A DNA stretch of 64,000 bases. Source: Lineus longissimus (Eukaryota; Nemertea; Pilidiophora; Heteronemertea; Lineidae). Every line of letters begins with the position of its first letter. Position 1 is the first letter of the stretch. The DNA lies in assembly GCF_910592395.1 (NCBI RefSeq), contig NC_088321.1:3784001-3848000 (forward strand). The letters run 5' to 3'. Positions 45,020-57,000 of the stretch are shown piece after piece. The notes beneath the pieces are model-generated. The model searched no databases and was not told the DNA's origin. It was given only the letters and a program-made list of their open reading frames with translations. A program made the translations under genes and the position numbers.

Positions 45020-48000
45020 GCCAGGAAGTGCTGTGTTGCATTACGTCATTGCATGTCAACAGGGCAATTTTGATCGAGTTGTCTGTTTTGTAAATATGAG
45101 CTATGCAAATATGAGCATGTGTTTGGAGTTCAGGAGACTCTTTCAAGGGTCCGGAACGATAGACAGGCGTAAATGAAGGACAAACACAAAACTAATCAAT
45201 CAAAATTGATGAGTGATCACCGGATATTGCAGGAGTGTGAATTTGCATCAACACCGATCGACAAGGCTGTCAATCCCCTCTAGAAAACATATATTTATGG
45301 GGGGTTTCACCTAAGACCTAATTATTACAACTTTTTACAATTGAAGCGAAAATCGAAAACTTTCCTTAAAAACGGCCCGGTATTGAGAGCTTTTGACGGA
45401 ATAATAGTCAACATTTCAATTCCAAAACCGCGTAGGGGAAATTATCAGATTCAAGGCACATCAGAAGTATGGCAGAAACAGCTTCAATACATAATTCATG
45501 ATATCAGATGACCAACATTCTGCTGATTGCAAGAATAACAGTCCCGCTAAACAGTGAGAGCAAGCAACGTATTAGTTTTTATGAGCTTTAGAAAAACTTT
45601 TTTTCAGTCTCAGTCAACACGAATATGCATCTCCGTCGAGGTTCTTCGGGGAAACGGGGAGCATATTTGTTTTGAATGAAAAAAAACCTCTTTCGAAACC
45701 TCAAAAACGTTCATTTCAAGAGTACCGACTCCAGTTGGAACAGGTTATGAAATTCACGTCGAGGCGTTTTTTAGCGCCATGGGAAAGCACGACTTTTTTT
45801 CAAAAGCGCGAAAATGATTAACTCACTTGACAATTTACTTACGGTTCACCTGTCCAATCTTATACCGTTCTTTGTATTTTTCTAGCTTTGATTTAAATGC
45901 AGACAACAACACAGAAGGGACATGACTTTCATTTACTCTAAAAACGGAAGAAACCGGACTGCAAGTGAATTGCGTGGCTCAACCTATCGCACGGTGCACT
46001 TTATAAAGCCTTGATTCAGAGTAAGTAAAGTGCAAATTCAAACTACATAAGAACAATATACATAATCAGGTGGAAAAAAATATATGCAAGAATTCAAAGT
46101 CGTAATATAAGATAAGTCCATAATTCGCATATCCAGCGAAACAGAGTTTATTTTTTCGGTTTTATGTCCAGAAGTGCAAATCTACCGAATCAAATATTTT
46201 CACAACTGAACTTTGATTCCCCTATGTTATGCTCAATATTGATGAATTTTGATCATTTTCAACTGCTCGAGCCTCATCATTGGTATCAAAAATAAATTGC
46301 TTCTTTATGCCGCAGAATTAGATCGACAGTCATTTCAGGTTAATCGACGCAGGACAGTCACGTCGCCATTCTTTTACATATCATTTTATCTTTAAGAGTA
46401 TTGGACTGGACCTGTTGAAACTGATTAGACTTCGGAACATTGTAGAGAGTCATTGCGCTTATTCCCATGCACTTATATTCAGTAGCTTTACCCACTCTAT
46501 CAAGCTTCAGGAAATGAACGAGATTGCCAGGTACAGTCGTGACAAATTTTCTTGAGAGTTGTACAGTATAGCAAATTTCGGCTTGTGCCTTTTTTTAGTT
46601 TAAGACATAATTTTTAAAGGCAAGAGTCATAAGATGCATGTTAAGGACATACACATATATTGTCAAGAATCAATTATTGATATCATCCATATATAAGCAT
46701 GTGGCCGATATTGAATACGTATAAGTTAGTTACTAACCCGAAGAGTCGGGGACGTTTTTTTGGCCACACCAGGTGTATCACGTGCCAGAAGATTTCTACA
46801 GGAAACTATCTCGTTGACTAAGTTACGGTAGTACTTCATGTATTTGTGTTACCCTGCAACCATTGCTAGTGTAGCCAGCACATCCATATTCCTTCAGTAT
46901 TCATCATTGCTTTGCCAAATGATCAACGGAGTTATTAGGGTAGTATTACCAAGCTGCAAGCTGCCCAGTCACCTCCCAACAAACATGCAGCAAAAGTCAT
47001 TAAATTTCACAAAGAATGGCAGAAAAAAAATTATGATTGAAACATCACGCTTTTAATTTTCGATTTTAATCTCGCCAGGACCTGTTTGAGCCCTCGGTGC
47101 AGAAATCACCTCAGTGCGGTTCTCGCTCTCTGGATTTTTGTCGGCTGATAATAAAGACGTCATCATTTCGGCACTCGTTTTACCCACGACGACGACACTG
47201 GCAATGACAGTCGAACTATCAGGCGGACGACGGCTAGCACTCGTGGGGCGGGAGAAGTTCCGTCGCCAGGAGTTTTGTTACTAAAAGTAACAGATAACGC
47301 TACTTTTCCTAATTTCATTTTCAAAAATAATAGTTTGCTAACGAAGCAGGGGAAGCACAGGCATATAGATGAGAAAATATATCTCGTCTTTTTAATGATA
47401 GCATTCCAGCGCAATGTCAATAAAATGATGTTTTAACTGTACGTCATCTCCATCACTTAAAAAACATGACTGTCATACCACCCGTGAAAATATTCTATCT
47501 GCGATTAAATAATGCCTTTTCAGGTGAGCAGGTCAATACTCATTTAGTTGTTCTAGCCCTCATTACCTTGACAATGGTCATGGGCTGTTATGGTACCGGC
47601 CTTCCGTCACGATGATGATCGATCGACTGTTATCAAAAGATTACGATGGGATCTTTCATCATCAAGAATGTTATTGATCGGGATTGCTTACCTTGAACAC
47701 CTGAAAGTAAAGTAAAGATGCAGAGATATAACGAGTGTAAACACCATAATAGAAAAAAAATCAATGCATATCGATATCAATGTCCTGATTTGCAATACAC
47801 ATGTACTTTGCAAACATTCCATTACCATACGTTAACACAATCAAACATTAAAGAACTGGTCGATCTTTAAGGAGAAGTAGCCGCAACCCATTCAAACAAT
47901 TCAGTGACAATTTTGCACCAATTTAGACATTGATATTTTCTCTGAGTGTATGAAGTTTGAAGAGTCAGGCCAATGCTATCTAGCCTTGGTGATAAAAATG

Positions 48001-48500
48001 CATATTATCAAAGGTGCAATTCCGGTACGACTATTTACTAAGACTGCAAATATAACTAACTCGATATAAACGAATATTGCAAGTTCTGTATAAAATAATT
48101 GGGGATAAAACCAGTGTCATCAATAGTTTATTAGGTCTACTAACTAGACGAGTATCCTGGTTTAGGGTTAAGTACTAAAACAAAACACATTCGCATTCTT
48201 CATAGAAGTTGGAGAGAACTGAGAAGTAGGCAAAAAAATAAAGAAGATATAGTCTAACATAAATGTAAGTTGAAAAGAAGACTATGTATAGAGCAACCAC
48301 GCTGCGTAATTATTATTCGCCCCCGGAACTTAAATAAAAGGTAAAACTGTGCCCGAATGACAGTAGATCAGACCACTCATCAGACGGTAGAGTCAAGTTT
48401 TAGATATACGCAGTAGCTATACCACCTCGATGTTGGACATTACGGTAGTTTAATATCGTGACTGTGATGCGGAAAAGTGGCATTGAAGCTTGCTTTTTTA
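45020..48500. other. No recognised feature
   Basis: Only short frames without motifs and no repeat structure noticed by eye. This is the quietest long stretch of the window. Confidence 0.45.
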
Positions 48501-48519
48501 ACACGGGAAGTCAGTCCAT

Positions 48520-48805
48520 CTTGCATCTAGAGCAATGTCGGGCGCAGAAATCGAAAAGGAGCTGATGGCGGTCGTCTTTACCTCTTCCATGTTGTACAAT
48601 TATATTTACGGAAAGAAAGACGTAATGATAGAAACGGACCACATGCCGTTGTGGTAGCTATTACAAGAAAACACACTTGCCGCAGCACAGGCGAGGCTGC
48701 AACGCTTACTCCTTGGATAAAAGATATATCAGTTTGATATGGTATCCAAAAAAGAAAAGGCACTGCAAATGGCCGACACTCTTTAACGCGCTGCTTCTCA
48801 AACCA
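48520..48805 (+). pseudogene. Ty3/Gypsy RNase H fragment
   Basis: The frame from 48535 reads SGAEIEKELMAVVFTSSMLY, then YGKKDVMIETDHMPLW, then a stop, LLQENTLAAAQARLQRLLL, a stop, and YQFDMVSKKEKALQMADTL. This is the Gypsy RT-adjacent RNase H: IEKEllAvvfa.....Y.yGr...vetDHkPL, ArlqRmll..q.YdfevvykpGke...aDtLSR. It carries the TDH Asp and the ADTL Asp, but two stops make it dead. The RT itself is not recognisable upstream. Confidence 0.82.
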
Positions 48806-48977
48806 GCAGATGTAAACCTAGATCAGCGATCAAGTGACGGTGATGACCTCACAGTTTTTTAGTCCAATTAGCGACAACAAACTTGAGGGACTAATGCAAG
48901 CTACTACTGATGATCGCATACTACAGAAGTTAAGTACGTGGCGGGATGGTTCGACCATGTCGGGGAAATCGCACTGA

Positions 48978-49376
48978 AGGTAAGACGGTAGGGCATCTTT
49001 CCGTACGCTCAGAATGAGGTTGCTAAAACTCTAGGTTATAACTAACAAGAAGTAACAAACATCCTGAGCGGGACTCGAACTGGGAGCCTTCGGATTGATA
49101 GTCCATCGCTCCACTGTAAATAGCGGGGAGCAGCTGCCGGCCATGGACATTGTCTGCCCAAGCCCTAACCCCCCCCCCCCCCCCGGGAGCCAGGCGGGGG
49201 GGGGGGGGGGGGTATTACTCAAGGAGGCATTAGAAACCTTATAAACCTGTAACCACCCGCAAGGTACTAGTAGAGCCATCTACAGGACATCTGTGTAACT
49301 AAAAGTTATTATATAGGTCATTATATAGGTCACCTCATCCTGAACGTACGGAAAGATGTTTAACCGTCCACCTTAC
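48978..49376. mobile_element. Inverted-repeat insertion inside the Gypsy relic
   Basis: The GACGGTAGGGCATCTTTCCG block at the left (about 48984) and the complement of CGGAAAGATGTTTAACCGTC at the right (about 49345-49365) form inverted repeats with shared CATCTTTCCGTACG and TCAGNATGAGGT. The insertion separates RNase H from the integrase zinc-binding domain. The interior holds a tRNA-like segment on the minus strand (GGACTATCAATCC with CAGTTCGAGTCCC, 49060-49105) and a poly-C/poly-G pair. No clear target duplication. Confidence 0.65.
49171..49213. repeat. Poly-C then poly-G palindrome
   Basis: About 16 C, then GGGAGCCAGGC, then about 17 G. The two homopolymers can pair as a hairpin and each could form a quadruplex or i-motif. 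The exact length is likely to be uncertain in any assembly. Confidence 0.9.
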
Positions 49377-49575
49377 CGTACGTTTCGTTTCGTTTCGCGA
49401 CGAACTGCTTGTCGATAATGGCATTGTTTTCAGAGGACAGAAAAAAATGGTTGCCATCAAACTTCAACAGGACTGCATGAAGCAACCACACGGTGGCCAT
49501 ATTGGCTGTGACGCCACAAACCGCCGTGCTCGTGACATTCTATCCTGGATGTCAATGAACAATGATATCTAAACA
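49377..49575 (+). pseudogene. Ty3/Gypsy integrase zinc-binding (H2C2-type) fragment
   Basis: The frame reads RDELLVDNGIVFRG and VAIKLQQDCMKQPHGGHIGC followed by ATNRRARDILSWM. This follows the Gypsy pattern (RdeLlvedGllfrg..vviP..lr...l..lH.gHlGi..t..rar...yWpgm) just before the integrase core. The core is not seen downstream. Probably part of the same element as the RNase H at 48.5 kb. Confidence 0.78.
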
Positions 49576-49586
49576 ATGGTTAAATT

Positions 49587-50118
49587 ATGCAGTCTGTGCC
49601 TTGGGTACGTCTGAGACGTAAGCTGCTGCGACAGTCGGACAGAGACAACTCTGAACTTTCTGCTGCTCACAAAGAAACAACTGCGCTTCGCTCAAGGGTC
49701 GGTGCAGTCGAACGCGACATCACCACAATGAAACTGAGACGTATGCTGCTGCTGCCACAGCCTCTAAAACTTCATCACCGCAGCATGAGTCGATTCCTCC
49801 TGGCGAACCACCAAGGAACTTCGAGACAATTATCATCAGGAGTACTAGTAATACGAGCTCACGGCCCGAAACGCATTAGCATTCTCAGAATGTCCCACTT
49901 TTTTTCTGGAGCTTGTGGATTCGTTGGTGTGGTACGCTAACCAAGTCGGAGGAGAGCACCTCTTTTCGTTGGATTTAGATATCTTGCCCCGCACAACTTC
50001 CGAATCAATCGTTAAATTCCTTACGGACCATGCGATAATAGCACGTACGGTTCGACTGATCAAAAGAAAATTCAAGGGAGCTCAATCGGCAAAACAGTAT
50101 CGTGGACTTCGAGGATAA
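49587..50118 (+). pseudogene. Possible LINE ORF1-like remnant
   Basis: Two overlapping frames (49587-49940 and 49915-50118). The first has a short heptad-like run (RDNSELSAAHKETTALRSRV); the second has LVWYANQVGG..LFSLDLDILPR. They lie just upstream of a LINE endonuclease, the usual place of ORF1. No defining domain is visible. Confidence 0.35.
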
Positions 50119-50245
50119 AGATACACTTCTCGAGGAGTATACTTCTGGCCTGAGGGCGTGCTATGTCGCGAATGGATTGATTAGTTTCTTCGTTAAATAA
50201 TGATGTCAACGACCTTTTGTATAGGAAAAGGATTCCGCATTCCCT

Positions 50246-50700
50246 GCTGGAACGCACGCGGTGTGATGGTTGGCGTTCCCTACGTTGATAATCTCTTGTG
50301 CGCAAGTTAACTCGGCCGCATCGGTATTTGGCAACACTGGTTACATCCAGACTCGCTTAACCTTCTGCAGTCAATTAGCGATGATTACGTTTCATTTGGT
50401 GTCGCCACGAATGAACTTCTTATAAGTGACAACGGATGGATTGGAACTTTTTTCATGTGGAAAATATGCCTCGCAGCTATCATCCGCGTGCTTGATCTGA
50501 ACAGCGATCGTGTTGTAGGAGTGAGCCTTATCCTTGCTTTGCAGAGGCCTGTGTTTTTCTTTATTGCATACTTGCCAAGCTCTTACTATCCTGCAAGCAT
50601 CTTCGTGGAGTACGTGGATTATATTTTCAAAATTTGCGAATTTTACGGCTCCACCGGTAAAATAGCGAACATGGGATCTAATAAATGCGCAAATTAGTCG
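50246..50700 (+). pseudogene. LINE APE-type endonuclease, interrupted
   Basis: At 50246-50345 the frame gives WNARGVMVGVPYVDNLL (the N-terminal strand with the Asn), a stop, then QHWLHPDSLNLL, where EHWL with the catalytic Glu is usual. From 50395 ATNELLISDNGWIGTFFMWK and VVGVSLI, FFIAYLPSSYYPASIFVEYVDYI follow. The end has GKIANMGSNKCAN in place of GDFN. The loss of Glu and of the GDFN Asp shows it is dead. Confidence 0.7.
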
Positions 50701-51260
50701 TGAAAGAACCCCCAGCGTGACATCCTGTCAAAGAGCTAGGTGTCTTGAGTCCTTTTTATCGCTTAAAAGAACGAATCGGTTTCCTATCCCCGTTAGTAAC
50801 TCGTGTTCGGACACCACCCCAAATGAAGTGGACTTTCTTTCCGACAATACAACCCGCCGCTATGAGCAAAGCTGCCGAACTGACCATTCCACAAAGGAAC
50901 TCCCGTAAACGACACCGTCCTCACTGGAATGACAATCTTAAATCTCTCCACGAAAACATGCGCCTCGTAGGCACGAGTGGCTAAAAGCTGGTAAATCGAG
51001 TGAACCGAACTCAACCAAATGTGTAGAGTATAAGCGGCACAGGCGCATATTTCGTGCAGATCTTAGAAATTTAATGAAGAAATGTTGAGAATGAATTTTA
51101 CAACAGTCTGAGCTCTGCTTTTAAATTCTGGAAACTGGTGAAAAGGCATCGGCGTCCTCCACCATCGGCACTGAGCTTTGATTATACAATTTACCATAGC
51201 TCTGCTGATTTCTGCAACAAGTGGGCAGAGTACTTCGAAAATATCTTTATAGACTAGACA
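50700..51260 (+). pseudogene. LINE endonuclease-to-RT linker
   Basis: KRHRPHWNDNLKSLHENMRL at 50918-50975 and SSAFKFWKLVKRHRRPPPSA followed by FCNKWAEYFENIF at 51110-51250 match the conserved spacer (W...L..L......R, dFWkllk, C..Wa.YF..L). RT does not follow. Confidence 0.6.
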
Positions 51261-51944
51261 ATTGTGTAGAAGCTGAATCTCACTTTGTCAGATTCGGTAC
51301 ATCACACCGGTCTAAATAATTCAAGGACTTCGTAGTGCTTCGAACTTGTGTTTTAAACACTACGAGCAGCCCTTACTTCCATTCTAGCAATGGCCAGGCG
51401 GAGCTGTTCAAAGCGTCTGTTAAGGACATCTCACAGGGATCATAGTGAATTTTACATGAACTTGCATTGTTAAATTGGCGGAATACTGCTATGGCTCTCA
51501 TGATCAAGCGCAACGAAATTTGTCTCGGTGCACGTGACGCGCTCAACGCTTCCCACAGCTGAAGGCCCTGCTTGAACCCCGTATAAATAGTCCAAAAATC
51601 GTCCAAAAATGCCGATCTGAACTCCGTCGAAATTTAACGATATCCGTGAACAAATCATCCAAACTTTTGACACATTTGGTCCAAAGTAATAATGTTCGCA
51701 TTCCGACCGATAAAGGATATGATATGGGTGAGATATTCACAAGGAGAGCGGACCAATCCAGATCTAATCATGTCCAAGCCAAACCAGGAGGATTCCAATA
51801 ACAGAAGAACCGCAACCATCTCTTCAAAAAAGTGGCAAGTTATAGTTACAATAACGATAGCAATTCTCCGCAGGGTCACGCAGTCATCTGTGCCACTATA
51901 AACTGCACCAGCTCCTCAGACTGACGCAGGACATCCGCCAATTA

Positions 51945-53899
51945 CCTCACAGACTTCCAGACAGACTTCTTGCAATATGTCAACTTGAAAGTCGAGAAAG
52001 AAAGGGACACCCGGAATATTCTGTTACAAAAGAACAATTGGAGCATCTTCTGGGTATTGGCTTTACTCTGGCTTCAATTGCCAGGAGAAAGTTGCTCGGA
52101 ATGTGAAGTCGCCAGACAGTCGACCGCCACATGAACCATTTTCAAGTTCAAACACGTCGCCAGAGGTTGAGTGAATTAAGCAGAGAGGAACTGGTGAAGA
52201 ATCGGTGCGACGAATAAACCATGAAACGGGCGAGGGCAGTTGTACTCACCGTATAGATATTTGGTGGTAAGGAATGCATCCTGGAAACATGCTACATGTA
52301 TAGTATATAGGTCAAACCAAAGTCGTGATGTATCACTGCTTGGAATATGCATCCTTGCTAGGAGAACCTACCATAATTTTTTTATTGAAAACGAGTCACT
52401 CATAATATAAGAGAGATATCACACTTTTTAGTTTTCCACTTCTGGCCCCCTGGTGGCCAAGTCAAGAATCAGATCGGACCGAAATTCACTATCAGGATAT
52501 GCAGGACAGACAGTCCGTGCGGTAGCTTTGGGGATAGCCAGCTGTTCATAACAATTCAATGAACCTCGGTTTTATGAATGTCTCATTGCAGGACTAATCA
52601 TAATCAATTGCCTGCAACGGGTGGCCAATGCATTAACTCTTTCATCTTTCTTCCAGGTCCAGGCCTTTTAATCAAGCCAGACCCCCCCCCCCCCCCCATA
52701 GACTGCATCCAGATAGTTTTGGCAGGCGTTATAACTTTCAGGTCTCTGTGAACCAACCTCGTCTTGAAATTAACAATCACAAAATGGAACTTAATTCATA
52801 CATTATGCATTGTGCATCGTGCGCAATGTATATACGCATAAACTGTCAAGTGTTGCAGTAAACTGCAGGCAAAAATCTGGCAAAATATTTCTGGGTTACA
52901 CTTACAGTAGCTAGCCAGTAGGTAGCTTAAGAATTAAATTTAGAATATAAAAAGTCCCCTGCAAATTTATCTTGTTGCAATTGAGTCAGGCCCTTTTGTA
53001 TGTGTATTGTATCCCATGATTCAATTTGAGGTATTTATCCCCGGCATAAATGATAAATTTCCATTACATGGTAGGATAGAAGGGAGCAGCACTCTTCTTA
53101 TGTTTCGGCAATGCTGTTTATGTCCCTTCAATTCAACATAAATTGTTGTCATTTTTTACTTTTCACAGGTGACGATTGGTGATCAATAGTGCAATTGATG
53201 GTTTTTCACGGTGTCTGGTTCCGTTCATAAGGGTTTTGCCTGAAAACACAGCCCGAACGTGTCTGCGTGTATTCATCAATGGAATCAGAGGTATGGACAG
53301 CCCAGTCACATTCATATCGATGGTGGTGGAGAATATGTCCATGCTACATAATTCCAAAATCGAAAGATGGGTGCAAACAGAGGCAGTGTGTTGATTGGTG
53401 CCTCTGTCCATAACCAACGAGTGGAAAGACTTTGGAGGGATGTTTTTATCAAAGTAATTAACATATTTTACAAACTGTTTTACCACATGGATGAACATGA
53501 AATTCTTAATGTCACAAATGAAACTCATGTTTTGTCTACATTACACTTTCATTCCTATCATTGATAATGAACTACGACGTTGGATTAATGCCAACAATAA
53601 CCACCATATCAGAACTGAACACAACCGACCCCTCTACAGCTTTGGTTCGGAGGTATAATTTATCCAGCGCATTGAGAATTTTAATCAACCGCTATACAAA
53701 ATATTTTACATCCCAATGTTGATGGTGATGAGGGGGATGATGACTGGTTTGAACAGCATGGGGTTGATTGGGATCATTCTGATCCAGAAAATATCAGAAG
53801 AATTACAATCACTAGAAATCCTATAAATGAAGAAGAGTCTTCGGAGTTACTGGAAAACTTTCCTTCAGAAGTGCTCTTATCCTATTCAGATTCTCATTG
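51945..53899 (+). pseudogene. Integrase-core (rve-like, pfam24764 type) transposase gene relic
   Basis: The first part (51980-52215) reads GHPEYSVTKEQLEHLLGIGFTLASIARRKL, then SRQTVDRHMNHF, then LSELSREELVKN: the helix-turn-helix start of this family (GrPky.i..eqL..Ll...Ftv..IA..lgvS..Tv.R...). The second part (53165-53900) has AIDGFSRCLVPFI (first Asp), VHNQRVERLWRDVF (catalytic Glu region), KLFYHMDE and YNRRp-like material, then the acidic tail DPENIRRITITRNP to a stop at 53897-53899. AATAAA at 53994-53999 follows. Frame changes near 53310-53340 obscure the second Asp. It probably had an intron at about 52.25-53.16 kb. Intact members likely move DNA; this one is dead. Confidence 0.7.
52260..52500 (+). 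repeat. Dispersed repeat fragment
   Basis: TTTTCCACTTCTGGCCCCCTGGTGGCC followed by CAGATCGGACCGAAATTCACTATCAGG is like the CGGACCGAAATTTAGTC block near 13175 and the CCACCAGGGGGCCAG block near 33822 (inverted). It probably lies in the intron of the integrase-core gene. Confidence 0.4.
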
Positions 53900-53993
53900 A
53901 ATGGACATTTATGGTAGAGTTCTCCACTTTGTGATGACAGTATTAGAAATGGAGTAAGATCTAAAAGTGAAAAGTAAGAAGTTGCTTCGTTTC

Positions 53994-53999
53994 AATAAA
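53994..53999 (+). promoter_or_regulatory. Candidate polyadenylation signal
   Basis: AATAAA 95 bases after the integrase-core stop codon. Confidence 0.45.
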
Positions 54000-54073
54000 A
54001 ACACCCATTCTTCACCCAAAAGGTCATTTTTTTAATTGAAATATTAGATAAATTGATTCAATCTACACTCCAG

Positions 54074-57000
54074 GTCTTTCCGAGGACACAGATTCCGTCA
54101 TCGCAATAGTTTACGTTGATGTCAATGAGTATCCTCACGACTCCAATTTGACCATTTCCATCCTGCTTGATGTGCTGCTAATGCACCACCGCATCTTTAA
54201 ACCCAAACTCCATCTACAAATTGACAATTGTTGGAGGGAGAACAAGAATCGCTACATTCTTTCATTCTTGTTCTTCCTTGTGCATATAGATGTTTTTGAA
54301 GAGGTAAGCTTCCTCATGTGGATACCGAAAAGACACATCAGTTCATTCAATACTATCTTTTTTGCCCTATGTGATGACCAGAGGACAAGGAACTCAATGG
54401 ACATAGGGACATGCCTATAGTAATAGTATCAGTTCTTATTACAACATACTATTTCCGACCTACAAACGGCAGTTAATTTCGAGCGAAAAATTATTTAATA
54501 TAAAAGCAAAAGGTGTGCATTGCATTTTTAATGTGGAAAAGTAAAACTGTTCTCTTATAAATACTTGTTTTCAGGTATCTCTGAACTTCTTACCAGTTGG
54601 TCATACGCATGAGGATGTTGATCAGATGTTCAGGTAAAGAGATCGTTTCCGGGCAAAAGACCATTCACTCATTGTTGAAAATGTGTTCCTACATGTCCTA
54701 TGTCAAATGTCGGAGGACGTCACATTCAGCGATGTGTACATTACCATGCAAATACATCATGGTAAAACATTATGGTCTTAGTTAAACGGGTGAAATATTC
54801 AAAACATGTGGATCATATCTACACCAATCCTGGTAAAATTGTTATTAGTTGCAATGTCTTCTTGCAGATGTATCAATACAGCCATTTCTTCCTGCGGCAA
54901 TATCAATACTCTGGATGGTAAGTTTGACTTGATGTTTCACTGATTTTTGAATTGAGGAATTGGTTGTCCTATCAAGATCGCTCGGGTCGACCAAAAATGC
55001 AGACCAAAACCAGAGGCATAGAGATTGTAGTGCCCAAAAGTAATTGGGAAACAGTCCGCAGTTGTTTATTTCTCTTGCTAACTAATTGTGGCAACGCTCC
55101 TCAAACATTTAGACTGGGGAAACAAGATGGCGGACACATTTTTTCTACTTCCTTGGTTGCGATACCAAGGACCACTAAAATCAAAATGAGGCGTAAGGCA
55201 TTTTCCATTAGAAACATCGATATCCTGTGACCAAGGCCTTTTAGAATATTGAGTCAAGAGCGGGCGACATTATTTGGGCAATTTGTTCTGACACGATTGA
55301 GGATGCAAACTGACATATTATGGTATTTGCTTACATTGGCATAATGAAGTCACTTAGTCTTAGGTTTCCTCTTAACATTATGGTTTCAGAATTCATGGAT
55401 AGACTGACGGACAAAGACACATTCTCGCCTAAGATTGAAGTACATAATGTACAAAGTGTGTTCAACTGGCGTGACCACATAATTCCATTCTTGCCTGTCA
55501 ACTTCAGTGGCCAATCCAAGCCACACCAGTTCAAATTCAGGAAAGTAGATGGGCAGGCAAGGATGCGCTATCGCCTGTGGGCTGATGACCCGTGGAGCCC
55601 TGAGGGACCAGGCATGACATGCCTTGAGGTAAAGATATACATGTAAATTTGTCATTGGTGATTAACTGACTACGCAAACGACACGTACTACTACTTTTTA
55701 GCTAAGCCGAGACCAAGACACTTCAAACGTGAGATGCCTTTTAGCGCGATTCGACTCAAGTGTTTAAATTACTTTGCCCATTGGTATATTGGCCTGATAA
55801 AGACATACCGTCAACAAAATGGAGGTTGAAAGAGACCTGTCGGTACTTTCCATGTTTATATTTCAGCCGAGTCCGGGCCCTTGGAGGTCCAGGGTTCGAT
55901 TCCATTAGTACTTCTCTCTCTAAGGACACCCTTGGGCTGACCACAGTCAACTGCTGTCCTTTGTTTGAGAAATGATACTGAATACAGAGGTCTTCTTCTT
56001 CTTCTTCTGCGTTCTCTCTTTGGCACTTGGAGGGGTCATTCTCCTAGGAGCAATCCTCCTCCAAGGCGGGATGAGCGTATCTTGCGCTGCCACTGCGGTT
56101 ATGCGCCAATTGGGTTTATTGGCCTAGTGGTCAGACTTTGGCGTGGCCAGGGATATACTTCCGTGCCGAGAGATAGAGTCCACGTAAGCTACTCATGTTC
56201 CTCACTTGGTGGGGTCTTAGCTTGCCCCGGCATAGACACCAGATACCAAGGAACCTCAGTTTAAAGTCTCATTCGAAGGACTGTGAAGAGCCAGGAATTT
56301 TAGTTCCTGAAAGCCAGGCTGGTTCATCCAGAAATAGAAACCTGGGTTCTCCCTGGGATCGAACCTGGGCCCTATTGCGTGGTGGCCAGCAGTGTTGACC
56401 ACAAGGCCATGAGGCTCCTCACATACAGAGGTCAAATTGAATGGAAAGGACCAATTTGGGACCAAAGGCAGTGTCCTTAAATAGAGAAGGTGTCCTCAGT
56501 ATAGCAGAGAGGTGTCGGCTCATAAAGGGAAGAGCCACTGTGTACCTGAATAGATAGGTTAAATTACTGTTTACTTTAACTTGACATATTATATAACATT
56601 GTTTTTTTAGGATCTAGTGCTTTCTGAGGATGGAAAAATCATCTCTTGCAATGTGGGCAGTATTAGAAGAGACGATTGAACTCAGATTTCATTTGAATTT
56701 AACTTGCCTAATCTCTGTCTTGAAATTTCAGGCTTCCCAGATATAGCTGACGAACAAGCAGTGGTTGAACCCAGCACCGAGCGAATGGAGCTGGACGAGG
56801 TCCGCAAAGGCGTCAAGGCTCTCGGGCCAAGACTGGTGTCCCGAGATCACCAGTGGTGGGACCGCTACTTCCTAGCACTGGAAAATCCTAACGTAAGCTA
56901 AAAATATTGTCACTGTGGTAAAGCTTTTAACTTGCTCGATCACAGTGCTATCATTTTAAATGTATTTTAAATAAACCTGAGGTAACTGCATCATAAGCAG

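Larger units (their letters stand above)
42840..45020 (+). mobile_element. 5'-truncated non-LTR retrotransposon
   Basis: It comprises RT and C-terminal frames (42850-43884 and 43928-44932), a short 3' UTR and a terminal TTATG microsatellite (44984-45018). No endonuclease or ORF1 precedes the RT, so the copy is 5'-truncated, as is usual for target-primed insertion. It begins where the TTAA-type repeat ends. Confidence 0.85.

Noticed and set aside
49060-49105. Functional tRNA gene
   Set aside because: Box-like words are present but the T and anticodon stems do not pair.
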